Positions 14,512-25,700 of a stretch of 64,000 bases of DNA are shown piece by piece. Each line of letters begins with the position of its first letter. Position 1 is the first letter of the stretch. The notes below the pieces were generated by a model. That model ran no database searches and was not told where the DNA came from. It saw only the letters and a program-made list of their open reading frames with translations. The translations under genes were made by a program, and so were the position numbers. Location of the stretch: contig NC_090964.1 of assembly GCF_040807025.1 (NCBI RefSeq), forward strand, positions 11,184,214 through 11,248,213, read 5' to 3'. Source of the stretch: Struthio camelus (taxonomy: Eukaryota > Chordata > Aves > Struthioniformes > Struthionidae).

Positions 14512-14534
14512 CAAAACAAAACAAAACAAAACAA
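14512..14534. repeat. (CAAAA)n microsatellite
   Basis: Between four and five tandem CAAAA units; a simple repeat. Confidence 0.9.
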
Positions 14535-17500
14535 TCTAAGCTAGTAAGTAATTCCCATGTGACAGTTTGGAAGAGCCAGCAAAAGCTTCTTCTAGAAAGA
14601 AAACAATACTGTGAGAACGAAGCTAACAAGAGCTGGCTCTTGAAAAAATAAAAAGGCCAGTAATAAGCCAGAGGATCACCAACAGCACATATCCAAGAGC
14701 ATCTTTCTGGGAAACCAACTCAAGTCATTACCCTGGAAAGCCCTTAGGGATGAGGGGCCTTGAGGCTAAAAGCTGGCAAATTGTTTTATCAGTTAAGGTT
14801 GGTCCCAATGTTTCTAATTTGTTTTAGCCTACAGGTCTCTACAGAGCAACAGGTAAATTCAGGCTACTTCCTCTGGGAAGGGAAGCTGAGTGCTCAGTGA
14901 AGCTCTGCCCAGATGAGGGACGTTTTTAGGATGTTTCCCACCATCACTGACCTCCAAACGCCCAGGCCTAGCACGCTCCGCCTGTTGGCTTGCACTCCTG
15001 GTGCTTCTCAAGCTGCTGCTGAGCACCAAACAGTGTGTCGATTACCTGGTGGGAAAATCATCTGAGCTGTTTAGGCTAGCACTCCACCAGAGAGCAGCTG
15101 CCAGAAAAATGTGATGACTGTGCCTCCACAAAAACATCTTCTGGAGGCTCATTCACCCAAAACGGATGCAGTTAGAGCAATGATTTTGATGCAGCTTGTT
15201 TTCCAGAGGGACAAGGAGGAGACCTCACTCTATCTCTGTAGAAAGGGATAGAGGGACAACTTCTGTTTGAAGTCTTCTATTTCCAGTTCAGCTACTCATA
15301 GTTACAGGATCGTATAGGGAGCACAGAAGAGAACGAGTGTGATCTCCAATGGCACTTCTGTGCTGATAGAAAAAAATTCTTCATTGGCAGGGGATGTCAA
15401 GGTGCAATCCAGTGAGTTTCCTCCTCTTCCAACTCCTTTTCTGATTCATGTTGCATCTTCTTCGCAATTGACCTACATAACATGTTCGGGCAACACTAGA
15501 AGCATTTCCTACTCTCACTTCAACAGTAGCAAGATCTCCACATCTGGAAAGGTATTTCTCAGGACAGTCATACCACAGATGGCTGAGGGGTATCTTTCCC
15601 AGGAAAGGAAGAGAAGCACCCTGTCACGTCTCAGTTCATCAGTAAGACTTCCTGGCTGCAGGAGAACAAAGGTTGCCCAGGAGCAGAGAAAATATATGCT
15701 ATGTCTGTGCCCAAGCCCTAACTAATCTGAACAATGTGGGCAGAGTATTCAATTACCTCATTTCCAGGTGTGCTGTCAGCATGAGTCCTGACTAGCTTGG
15801 GATGAAAGAGGAAAAACTGTTCCTAGATCTGGACTTGTCTGCATCGTTTATGGTAATTATTGCCCGGCAGCCTTTAATCCTTTAATGTCATATCTCACTC
15901 TCAGCCTCCAGTCTCTCCACAACCTTTTGATCAGCTGCCTACCGTTCTGCCACAGAAGTGGCCGAAGGACACAGCGTCAGAGACCATGAACTCATCAGGG
16001 CCTAAGGCCATGCCAACCCAGCCTACAGAAAAAGCAAAGCAAAGAAAGATGCTGTAAAAAGACTCAGGCAGTTCAGCCAGCTTCAGACAAACAGCGACTA
16101 TGTACGCTAGCAACATAGGAGCACTTATGACAGATGTATTTCTAAACAATTATACTCCCTATCCAGCGATTCACTTCAGCACCACCACCTTGAATAACAC
16201 AGTACTCAACAGCCCTACTCCATACACCACAGGCATACAGGGACCTTGCAATGCCAATCACTCCATAGTGCTTTTACACACTGAAAGATTTCTGATCCTC
16301 TCCAAAACTCATTCTTTCCTTTCCCGTAAGTCTAGGCACTCCTGATATGCACGTAGACATCTCCTCTCTTTACAAACCCTCCCAGACTACTGATCACAAT
16401 GTTATCTTACAGCAATGAGCTTCAAAGGCTGTGTACTGAATAAGTGGAAAAGTCAATTGAAAAAGTGCTTTTGGTCAACAAGGAAACGGAGCACTGGGAA
16501 ACACAGCAAAGTATTCCAAAGCTGCACAGACTGCCACAGCGTTTCCAGCGCTCAGTTGAGGAAGTGCTGGCCTGCGGTTTGTGCAAAATAGTATTTAACA
16601 CGGATACTAGATCCTCAGCAGCCTAAGAGACCCCTTTCTTCTTCAAAACATATATATACCTACCGTTCTCCTATGGCAGTAGAAAGTTATACCTGATGTA
16701 TATCACCTCAATTTCAAGTAACTGAGCTGCAAAAACTAAAGCTGAAAATAAGCAAGCAAAACCCACACGTCTTTGTGCTATAGCATGACCGTTTAGTCCA
16801 TAACGGCTATTCAGCATCTGTTATCTCTACGTTTTTTTTATTAGCTCATGTTTACTTTGGCTACACATCCAAGCAGTCGTTTAACCAGGGTGAGAGAGGA
16901 AAATCTTGGACTCTCAACAATGGCAAAGCAGTTTAATCTGCCACTGGGGACAATGACTTGACTCCTATTGGCGTTTAGTACTGGCAGGGTCAAGTGTAAC
17001 ATGTGGTGAAGGAAACACTCGGGAAGCAGAGCTGCAGCAGTTCCATCAACACAGAGTATTTCCTTGAGCTATTCAGAGGTCCCTTTCCCCCTTGTGTGCA
17101 GAGAGAACAACTCCAGCTGTCCAGTCACCTGTACTGACATCTCCGCTCACTGGATTTATGAGTTTTGTGGGCTGCTGACAGCTCCAGGTTGGGTATAGCA
17201 CATTCCTCTGGCCTGCAGCTTAGACATTCAAAACTAAGTTAGGAAAATTGAAGCAGTGAAGATTTTGTCCTTGGCATCAGCCCCTAGCTTTGGTCCTGGA
17301 AGCTGACTTGTATTCCTGAACAGAACTGGCACTGGGCAGGTTGGGCATAAGCATTAAAAACAAGCTTTTGCCCAGCAATGATTCCAGTCAGAAGGATCAA
17401 GAGTTTCTTAATATTTATCCATGGTGCTGATTTAAGAAGAATTACTTTTGTATAGGAGAAGCTCAAAGTATTTTACAATAAAAGAACAATGTGACTTTCA

Positions 17501-19329
17501 AACTTGGGACAACCTACAGTGATGCATTCAGAGCCAGATCAGAAGCGATGTGAGTTAACACTCACAGTCAGATGACCACAGGCCAAATAAAGTCAGAGTG
17601 AGATTGTACAGAAATTTCAGGATCTTTATTCCATTGCTATTTGTATCCCGTGTTAACACATTTCTAAATAACTCTTGATTAAGAATATTAAGACTATTAG
17701 CTTACTCTTAATAGCCATGCCTTTCTGGTTCCCTTTAGAGTAATATTATCATCTCAGAGGGCTCCTATTGAATAAAGGCAGAATCATTTGTTAAAATTGT
17801 TCTCCATTCAGCAAACATCAACAGACACAAAGTGAGTCACCGAGCAGAGGCGATTCTGCCAGGATGAAACACAGGAAGGTGGAAGCTGTGTGGCATTCTT
17901 CAGTTTCCCCTCTCCTTTCGCAATCAGACCCTTGATATTTTCTTCAACAGGAAAACTGACACTCCCCCCTCCTTGTAAACTGCTGACAATTGTATTTCAC
18001 AGCTGGCAAAGCCAATGCAAAATGGAAGGAAGAGAAGAAACAAAGACCAAGAACTTTTCTCAGCAACTACATCTCCCCAGAATGGAGCATTTTTCCTTCC
18101 AGCTGTACCTAAAGACATACCCACTTCTGAACAGCTAAAGTCTAGTAACTACATATCAGTCACTGTCGGAAATGCCACCTCCTGTGTCTGGAAGGACCAG
18201 AGAACTGAGTAGACCGCAGCAGCTTCATGGCAGCTGCTTCACAGAGAACAGTCGGAGCTGTCAAATCTGGCTGTGGGACGCAAATCCTACTGAAATCAAC
18301 AGCGCGTGTGCAGCTGAACCCCCTTGCTTGCAAAGTCTCAACCCTCATATTTAAAATGTCCAGTCCTTGAAAAATAATTCTAAACTGCTAAAACTCTTGG
18401 TAATAGTATGAGGATTAAATAATTCTAGTAAGAGTTTCTCTGTGCCCCCCCAATAACTGGCCTTCTCCCTTCCCTAGATGCAGTTGGTGGTTATTGTTAT
18501 AGCTGTCCTTTTTTCCTTTATTTTTTTAAAGGCTTACATTTGCTCTGATGACATCATCAGGCAAAACATTTTCAATTTCTCTCTGAATTTTTCCACTCTG
18601 AGCCTCCAAATTGCACTTCCACAAGCAGAAATAGTTCAAGTCCCACAAAGAACAAAGGGTAGCAGCTTGCACTCTAGACGAGAAGGCTGGACAGGAGAAC
18701 AGCGAGTGCCTCCTCCACCTTCTTGCCAGACCGAGCTAGATACTCCATTGAGGGCACTGGCAATGCAAGAATAGATGTTGATCAGGGATACTGAACACCG
18801 CAGGAAGATGGTTTCCTTATTGGAGCAAACATGATGCTCCAACCCTTAAGAAGTTTGGCTTCTAGTCAGACATAGCCAGTCAGTCGGTCCCCAATTTTCT
18901 GTAAATACCTTCATATATGGAAACTTCTGTGACATGAAAGGTGAGGCAGAGGCAAAAAGGTTTACGTTCATCTCTCCTCTGAGATTACTGATGCAGTAAA
19001 GGTTCTTCAAGCACGACCTTATGGAAGCTGGGCACAGCGCAAATCCCACAAACACGAACAGGAACCCAGCAAGCCACCATGAAAATTTCGTTTATCAGTG
19101 TTGCAATTACTGTAAAAGCCCTTTCCTCAGGGGGAAAAGAATCACTTGAGCCTAAAGAGGAATTAACTTGGTCTGTTTTCCTGTTAGTATTGCAGGAAGC
19201 AGCAGGCCACACAACAGCATCAGCTGAGCTGCCATTAGGAACGCACAGTAGAAAGCATCTTGCCTACTAGAACAAGCAGTAGAACAAGTGAGTCCTGAAC
19301 CAAAGCGATCTGAACCAAATACTTCCAAA

Positions 19330-19460
19330 GGTGGTGCATTGGGAATTTCAGTAACCTGCCTATAGAGAAGTTTTTCCTGAATCCATCAGTTCAGGGTTTT
19401 AGACCTAGCAGCTCCAAGACAGAAGTGAACCCCTAAAGAGCATCACTGAGCTAAACATAC
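19330..19460. repeat. possible decayed CR1-like LINE fragment
   Basis: The stretch with TTTTTCCTGAATCCATCAGT resembles the 'TTCCTTCCTGACCCCATCAGTT' type block in the 3' part of reptilian and avian CR1 families. The match is from memory and heavily diverged; flanking sequence does not extend it clearly. Confidence 0.25.
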
Positions 19461-21755
19461 ATAATATCCTTTTGAAACCTGCTGAGCAGTGAACGTTGTC
19501 TATAGCCACGCAAGGATCACTTTCTACAGAAAAAAGAATGCATGAGCAGGGCAGATACAATGACACGGGCCAGGAAAAAGACTCCTGCCCTCTCTCCCTG
19601 CGACAGCCTCGGAGAGCTGAGCCACCCAGGTGCTGGCCTCGTCCTCTGTCAGCATCACTGTTTCAGAGTCCAGTCTAAAGCAAACTGCAGTGTAAACAGG
19701 AAGCAGAGCTGACAGCAGACGCGCTGCAGATGGCTGCAAACCCTGCAGAGGGAAGGGCAATGACCTACCATCCTCCTAAAGGCCAAGGAACGACCCTGAT
19801 CCTCAGCACACTAGTCACTTCTCAGCTCCTTGGAGGCTATTCTGAAGGCAGGGGAGATGCAACATTCAGGAATGTCCAAATTCTCCTCCAAGAGGCCCCT
19901 CAAAAACATCGAACACGGAGACATGATACTTCAGAAGATGAGACCAAGGGACTTTTCACGGGGCTTCCTGGAAGGGAATTCTCGGTCATCCCAAACACCA
20001 CCTTGCCTCTAGTATGTCCCCACCACCCGCTACGTACAGGCTTAAGGGGTTCTTAGTCCAAATCATACGTTTTGCTGGGAAGCATCCACTTCTGGGCACA
20101 CAGCTACTACAATATCGCCTGCATTTTTGTCTGATAACACTACACTAGCCTTAGAAGTATTAAAAATTACAGTCCTGGCTGCGTAAGAATTAAACTAATG
20201 CCAGCAACTCTGCACCTATTTCAAGAAAAGTTGCAGAAGTAACTAGCCAGAGGAAGCGGCAACCATGTGGTCTCCATCCTATAAAAAGGAAGAAATAGCA
20301 CAAAAATAAGACAGAAGAAATGACAGATTTCCCCTTTCCTGCCATCCTGCTGATAGCCTGTCTCTCAGGAAGCTAAACCACCTCTTGACAAAGCAAATTA
20401 GGGAAATGAGGCAGCTTCAACACCTTTGTAAACAGCAGAAAAATATTACCCAAGCCAAAAGCAGATTTTTGAATACTGGAGGCTTCAGAGGAGATATTCA
20501 AGAAAACGGTTCTCAAAAGTGAACAGAATATTTGACAAGCACACATTGGTAGCAGCTGAAAAAGCCACAGATTTCAAGTAGTTGGTAGAAGAGTCAGAAA
20601 AGTACTCGTACATACAACCTCCTCCCAGCGCCTTCCCTAGCCGTTCACCCGTGGCCTGAGCAGCCAACAGGATACCGGGCTCATCAGACCTTTGGCCTGA
20701 TGCAGGACAGCCTTCCCTACGCTCCTACGATAGGTTCTCCAAAACGGCAACGTTTCTTTATGATTTTCAAAACAGGGAGACAATGAACAGATTAAATTCA
20801 AATCTCAATAGAGAGACCTCAGTATCAAAGCCAACACAGCAAAGACAGGTAACCACCATCATATCCCACCTAATCAGCTTTCAATCAGTGCAGAGTAATT
20901 CCTCCTAACACGCTTCAGCTAGGCTAACTACAAAGTACATCCAGCACTTCCGTGAAATCTCATGGAAGGGGAAAGTGATTAATATAGCCACAGGTACAAA
21001 ACACCTAGAAAACTAAAAACCAAGAAAGAAAACATTACCTGAAAATATATAACAGTGTAAAACTGAACCACGTTCAGGAGGGAACGTTTTGAAGAGCTGC
21101 TGAGCTATTTCATAAAGAAACAAGATTCCAACTGTGACTTTTGAGTCATCCTCTAACAACCAACCAACCAACGAACTAAGGCTCTGAGTAATCGTAATCT
21201 GTCCCTACCCTAGGAGTCTTTGGACAGAAAGCAAACATTCAGAAGGCGCTGAAAACTTCCCTATACTAAGTCTGAGCGTTTGCTTTAAGTTTGCTTCTAA
21301 GTTTATTGCTTGGATAAACTATCAGAGTTTGCTTAATAAAACACAACTTCAGGATTACAACTCTACAGCCGCGGAAAGAGACTGTGGCGCCAAGCTTTTT
21401 TCTCTCAGAAAAAGACAAAACTGTACTTCCTCGAAGAAAAAAACAAATCCAGCTGCCCCAGCGAGTTTAGACCACGGGTACCGACCACACGAAACCAGCC
21501 GCGTGCCGCCACAGGGATGCTCGGCCCCCGCCGCCGCGCTCGGACCGGACCGCGCCGCGCACACCGGCCCCGGGGCGCGCCCCCGCCGCCCCGGCCCCGG
21601 CCCCGGCCCCTGCCGCCCGGTCCGCCCCACCTGGTCAGCGCCGCTCGCTGCTGCCGGTCCCGGCGCTGAGCAGAGGGCGGCGAGCGGCGCCCCCGCCGGC
21701 AGCGCAGAACCGAGCCGAGCCGAGCCCGCCCCGGCGGGCGGAGCGGGGCGAGGAG

Positions 21756-21918
21756 GGGCGGGGCGGAGAGGAGTGGGCGGGGCTGGCGGAGCCAGGAGGG
21801 GCGGAGGGAGGCGGAGAAGGGCGGGGCGGAGAGGAGTGGGCGGGGCTGGCGGAGCCAGGAGGGGCGGAGGGAGGCGGAGAAGGGCGGGGCGGAGAGGAGT
21901 GGGCGGGGCTGGCGGAGC
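21756..21918. repeat. 63-bp GC-box minisatellite
   Basis: Two identical 63-bp copies (21756-21818 and 21819-21881) are followed by a 37-bp partial copy (21882-21918). Each unit carries several Sp/KLF-type GGGCGGGGC or GGGGCGG boxes. Because 63 is a multiple of three, it keeps reading frames open and produces spurious 300-plus codon frames on both strands. It lies about 770-930 bp upstream of the UTP11 start codon. Confidence 0.95.
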
Positions 21919-22629
21919 AGGGCCGCCGGCGGGGAAGGCCCTGCGGGCGGCGCTGCGGCGGCAGCTCCCGCCAGGAGGGCACCGGAGCGGCCGCGCTCAG
22001 CCCGGACGGCTCGGCGGGGAAGCACGCTGCCCCGCGTGCCGCAGCTCCCGGTGCCGGCTCCGCCTGCGCAGCGCTCGGCGGGGCCCGCCCCGCGCTCCGC
22101 CGCCCCGGGCCCCCGGGGCGCCTCCAAGGGGCGTCTGCCCTTCCCGCCGCGTCCTTCCCGTTCTTCCGTGCCGACGGTTTGGTTCCCGAGTCACCTGCGC
22201 CAACCCAAACGCGCTTCCGGGCGCGCATGACCCGCGCGGACGCTCCCGCCGCGGCCCCGGCGGCGAACGGCGCCGGTAGCCGGTGGCCCGTACCGGAGCG
22301 CGAGCCGGAGAGGGCAGCGCGGCCGCCCGGCCCCGATGCCGCCGCGCGCCCGCAAGAGGGGAGCGGCGGAGCGAGCCGCGCCGGCGGGCGGCACCTGCCG
22401 CGGAGAGGCGCCGGGGGCGGAGCGCTTCCGCCCGCGCTGCCGGGCCGGGCTGCGGCAGCGCCTTTGCTCAACGGCCGGGCCGCCTGTAGGGAGCCGCCGC
22501 CCCGGCCCCGGCCCCGGCCCGGGGCTGCCGCTGCTCCCGGCGGGCCCGGGCCGCGCGTCGCCATGGAGACGCGCACGGCCTCCCCTCCCGGCAGCCCCCG
22601 CGCGCCGCGCCTGGCTCCGCACGCGGCGG

Positions 22630-22650
22630 CTTCCGGCGCGGGGGCGGGGC
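22630..22650 (+). promoter_or_regulatory. UTP11: UTP11 core promoter: ETS site plus GC box
   Basis: CTTCCGG at 22630-22636 is a consensus ETS/GABP site and is followed directly by GCGGGGGCGGGGC. This pairing about 40-60 bp before the start codon is typical of housekeeping ribosome-biogenesis promoters and suggests transcription starts just downstream, with a short 5' UTR. The exact start is not visible from sequence. Confidence 0.5.
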
Positions 22651-22687
22651 GAGGGCGCGTGGTTGCCCGCCGGTCGGAGCCGCAGCC

Positions 22688-22750
22688 ATGTCGGCCGCCT
22701 TCAGGAAAGCCGCCAAGTCGGGGCAGCGCCCGCACCGCGAGCGGGCACAG
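22688..22750 (+). CDS. UTP11: UTP11 coding exon 1 (residues 1-21)
   Basis: Begins with the start codon and ends in phase 0 at CACAG/GTCAGT. The following intron is only 85 bp and contains a C14 run (22760-22773) just after the donor. Confidence 0.95.
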
Positions 22751-25700
22751 GTCAGTGCGCCCCCCCCCCCCCCGCCGGGCCCGGCCGGGCCCCGGGCCCC
22801 GCGCCCGCCCGCCGACGCTGTCTGTGTCTCCGTAGCCGGCGGCGCGGAGGAGGCTGGGGCTGCTGGAGAAGAAGAAGGACTACCGGCTGCGCGCCGAGTG
22901 AGTGCCCGCGGCGGGCCGCCCCCGGCCCGGCCCTCGGCGGCTGCGGCAGAGCGCCGAGCGCCGCCGCCGAGGGCCCGGCCCCGGCAGGGTGACGGGAGGG
23001 GCCGCTGACCGCCTCGCTTCCCCCTAGCGACTACCGCAAGAAGCAGAATGTCCTGCGGGCGCTGCAGAAGAAAGCGCTGGACAAGAACCCCGATGAGTTC
23101 TACTTCAAGATGACCCGTGCGAGGCTGCAGGTGAGAAACCAGGTTGCCCGCAGGCAGGGCTACGCTCTGTTGCTCTGAGTGACATCACTGGTTTTCCTTC
23201 TGCCTCGTTTTCATTTATGAATTAGTAAATGGAGGAAGGCTCGCCTTTGAAGAAAAGAAGGCGCATCTGCGGGCAAAGGACAGACAGGAGCTTCTGCTTT
23301 TTGTTGGGGTTGATGGTATGCTACAGCTAGAGTGATATCAGTGTCTAGTACTGTCTTCCGTCTGGTTTTAGGATGGCGTTCATGTAATTAAGCAGCCAAA
23401 GGATGAAGTGACCCCTGAACAGGTGAAAGTGATGAGGACACAGGATCTCAAGTACGTGGAAATGAAAAGAGTGGCAGAAGCCAAGGTAATAAATACTTTG
23501 CTTTTTCAGTTGGCTGAGAAACAAACAGCAACAAGAAAATTTAAAGCAAAAATCATGGTTGGTGAAATTGGGTTTGTGTAATACCAAAAATGACAGGTAG
23601 AAACATCAGTGAAGCTCTATATGGAACCTCAGGGTGTAAGCTGTACCAAGAACTCTACTGTATATTGAATGTAATAAAACATGGCAAACTTGTGAATTTC
23701 AAACATTAAACATTCTTGTTTCTCATTTATCAGGAACAGAGTATGTTACTGAAATAGGTTAAATATTCTAGGCAGGCAGCATACATTTGACTCCTTCTGA
23801 AAATGATTTATTCCCAGCTATTGGTCCACACATTACCATTAATGCAACTACATTAAACAGTGTGGTCCACACTAAGTAAAAGTTAGTCAGCTTTGGATTT
23901 TCCTTCAGATCTTTGCTAGTGCTTCCAAGGTAATCCTTTCTATTTTGTCTGCCCTCAAAATAAGTTACTCATGTTTGAAAGATGATTTATACATATTTGG
24001 CTTGGTAATACCGGAAATTAACTTCTATCTGAGAAGGTTTGGAGGAAAAAACATTAAATATAGACTACCTATACTTAAAAAAGACAGAAAAAGAAAAAGT
24101 TTGGATGCGGGTACTTTTGAGAAACAAACAGGAATTTCCTTCAAGAAGATGATTCACCTTGTTACAGATATTTAGCAAAACTGAGATTAACTCTTCCTTT
24201 GTGCAGAAAATCGAAAGGCTGAAGTCAGAGCTCCATCTCCTGGATGCTGAGGGGAAGCAGCCCAACAAGCATGTGTTCTTCTTTGATACCAAAAAAGAAG
24301 GTAAGATACTTAAAGGCTTTGTCAGAATTTTTTTGTTTGTTTTATAGATTTTACACAGCCTGAAGTAAAACATCAAAGTACCAAGGTGCTTTAAGCTGTT
24401 GTTGTAAAAGAAGATTCTATTTCAGGAAAAGTAGTTCAAGTGTTCTGAAAATCCCTTTTGATTATTAGAGAAGGCCTTAGTTGTGCAGGAGCTATCTTGC
24501 TAGGGCTCTCTCCATTGCTGACTGTACATAAGCTACATTTGGAAGGTTTGCTGAGCATTAGTCCAAGAAGTGTGAGAGTTTATTCCTAGTATTCTTTTTT
24601 ATTTTTAGTTCAAGAATTTGACATTTCAACTCATCTGGATACCGTTCCAGAGCTAGTAGATAGAGTGTACAACCGACCAACCATTGCAACATTACAGAAA
24701 GAGACACTGAAAGGAGCTACTGATCCTGCTCGCTTAAAGGTAGTTTGTGCTACCACTATCTGTATTATAGTGCTCTTAACTTACACCTTACATCTTTTCT
24801 GTAATAAGTCCTCAAAAAGAGTTCACTGGAACATTGTGGAGGAGGACAAAGTTGTTCTGTTATGCTAGAATTTATTGGTGACACACTGGATGCTGTATAC
24901 TGTATGTCACAATCACAAAGTATCTGTAGACCTACAGTCAAATCCTGGACCAACACAGAATTTGTTCAGTCATATCCCAGACCACTGTACTATAGAGCTG
25001 TGACTTGTATTCTTTGCAGCGATATGGGCCACAGTGGGGTGGTATAGATCTGATTAGAGGTGTTCCTTGACAAACTTGATCCATTTCTCCTGTTACACAA
25101 CATATATCTATAGGATTATCTTTTCATTAGATTGCTATAGTTTTAAGTGTGATTTTACAACATCTCACTGTTAAGTCTTCTCCAAAACTCAAAAAGACTC
25201 TCATACCCCTGATTAGAGATGTGAAGGAGCTTCTTCCAACATAGATATATCTATGAAATTTCAGTTACACAATTTATTCCTCTTTTCTGTAATGCCAACA
25301 ATCATAGTAATCTTTCTCTTGCAGATTGTCCCTGCTTCCCCCTTCCTCCTCCTCTTAAAGAGATTTAAGCTGTGGTCTCATTTCCTAGCTTTCCTAATTT
25401 AAATTGTTTCATGATTCTTCAGCATGAATTGCTTACACAGCATCAACTTTTTCATATCACAGCAGTTCAGTCCTGGAAGTAGCTAAAGTTCACTTTAGCA
25501 CTATAAATACTTCCTAATTAGTTTTGATAGAGTGGATAGTCTTATAAGCTTGAGTCCGTATATATAAGGTAAAAATAAAATTTGAAATGAAATCGCTGAT
25601 TGGTAAAATCTGTAGTCTGTTGTCTTCCAATTCAGATGTCAGATAATGTCCTGTGGTCCCTTCCATCTTGCCAACTTTCAGTTTGGCTTCTCAGTAAAGC

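Larger units (their letters stand above)
8331..21479. other. gene-free interval
   Basis: Thirteen kilobases of AT-balanced, low-CpG DNA. Open frames are all short (under 130 codons), and I recognise no LIM, zinc-finger or other domain in them. Visible content is an A17 run, an AAAAC microsatellite and one possible decayed LINE fragment, each listed separately. The interval could be intergenic or a large intron of a gene that lies mostly left of the window. Confidence 0.45.
21480..23030 (+). promoter_or_regulatory. UTP11: UTP11 CpG-island promoter
   Basis: A dense CpG island begins at about 21480 and continues through UTP11 exons 1-3. It contains many GGGCGG GC boxes, a 63-bp minisatellite, and two short runs of the hexamer GGCCCC/GGGGCC (21589-21610 and about 22499-22520). 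The island lacks an obvious TATA box, which suits a housekeeping gene. Long open frames across it on both strands are composition artefacts. Confidence 0.8.

Noticed and set aside
21635-22735. 366-codon minus-strand and 316-codon plus-strand frames in the UTP11 island
   Set aside because: Both are held open by the 63-bp minisatellite (a multiple of three) and CpG-rich composition. Internal peptide repeats mirror the DNA repeat and no domain is seen.
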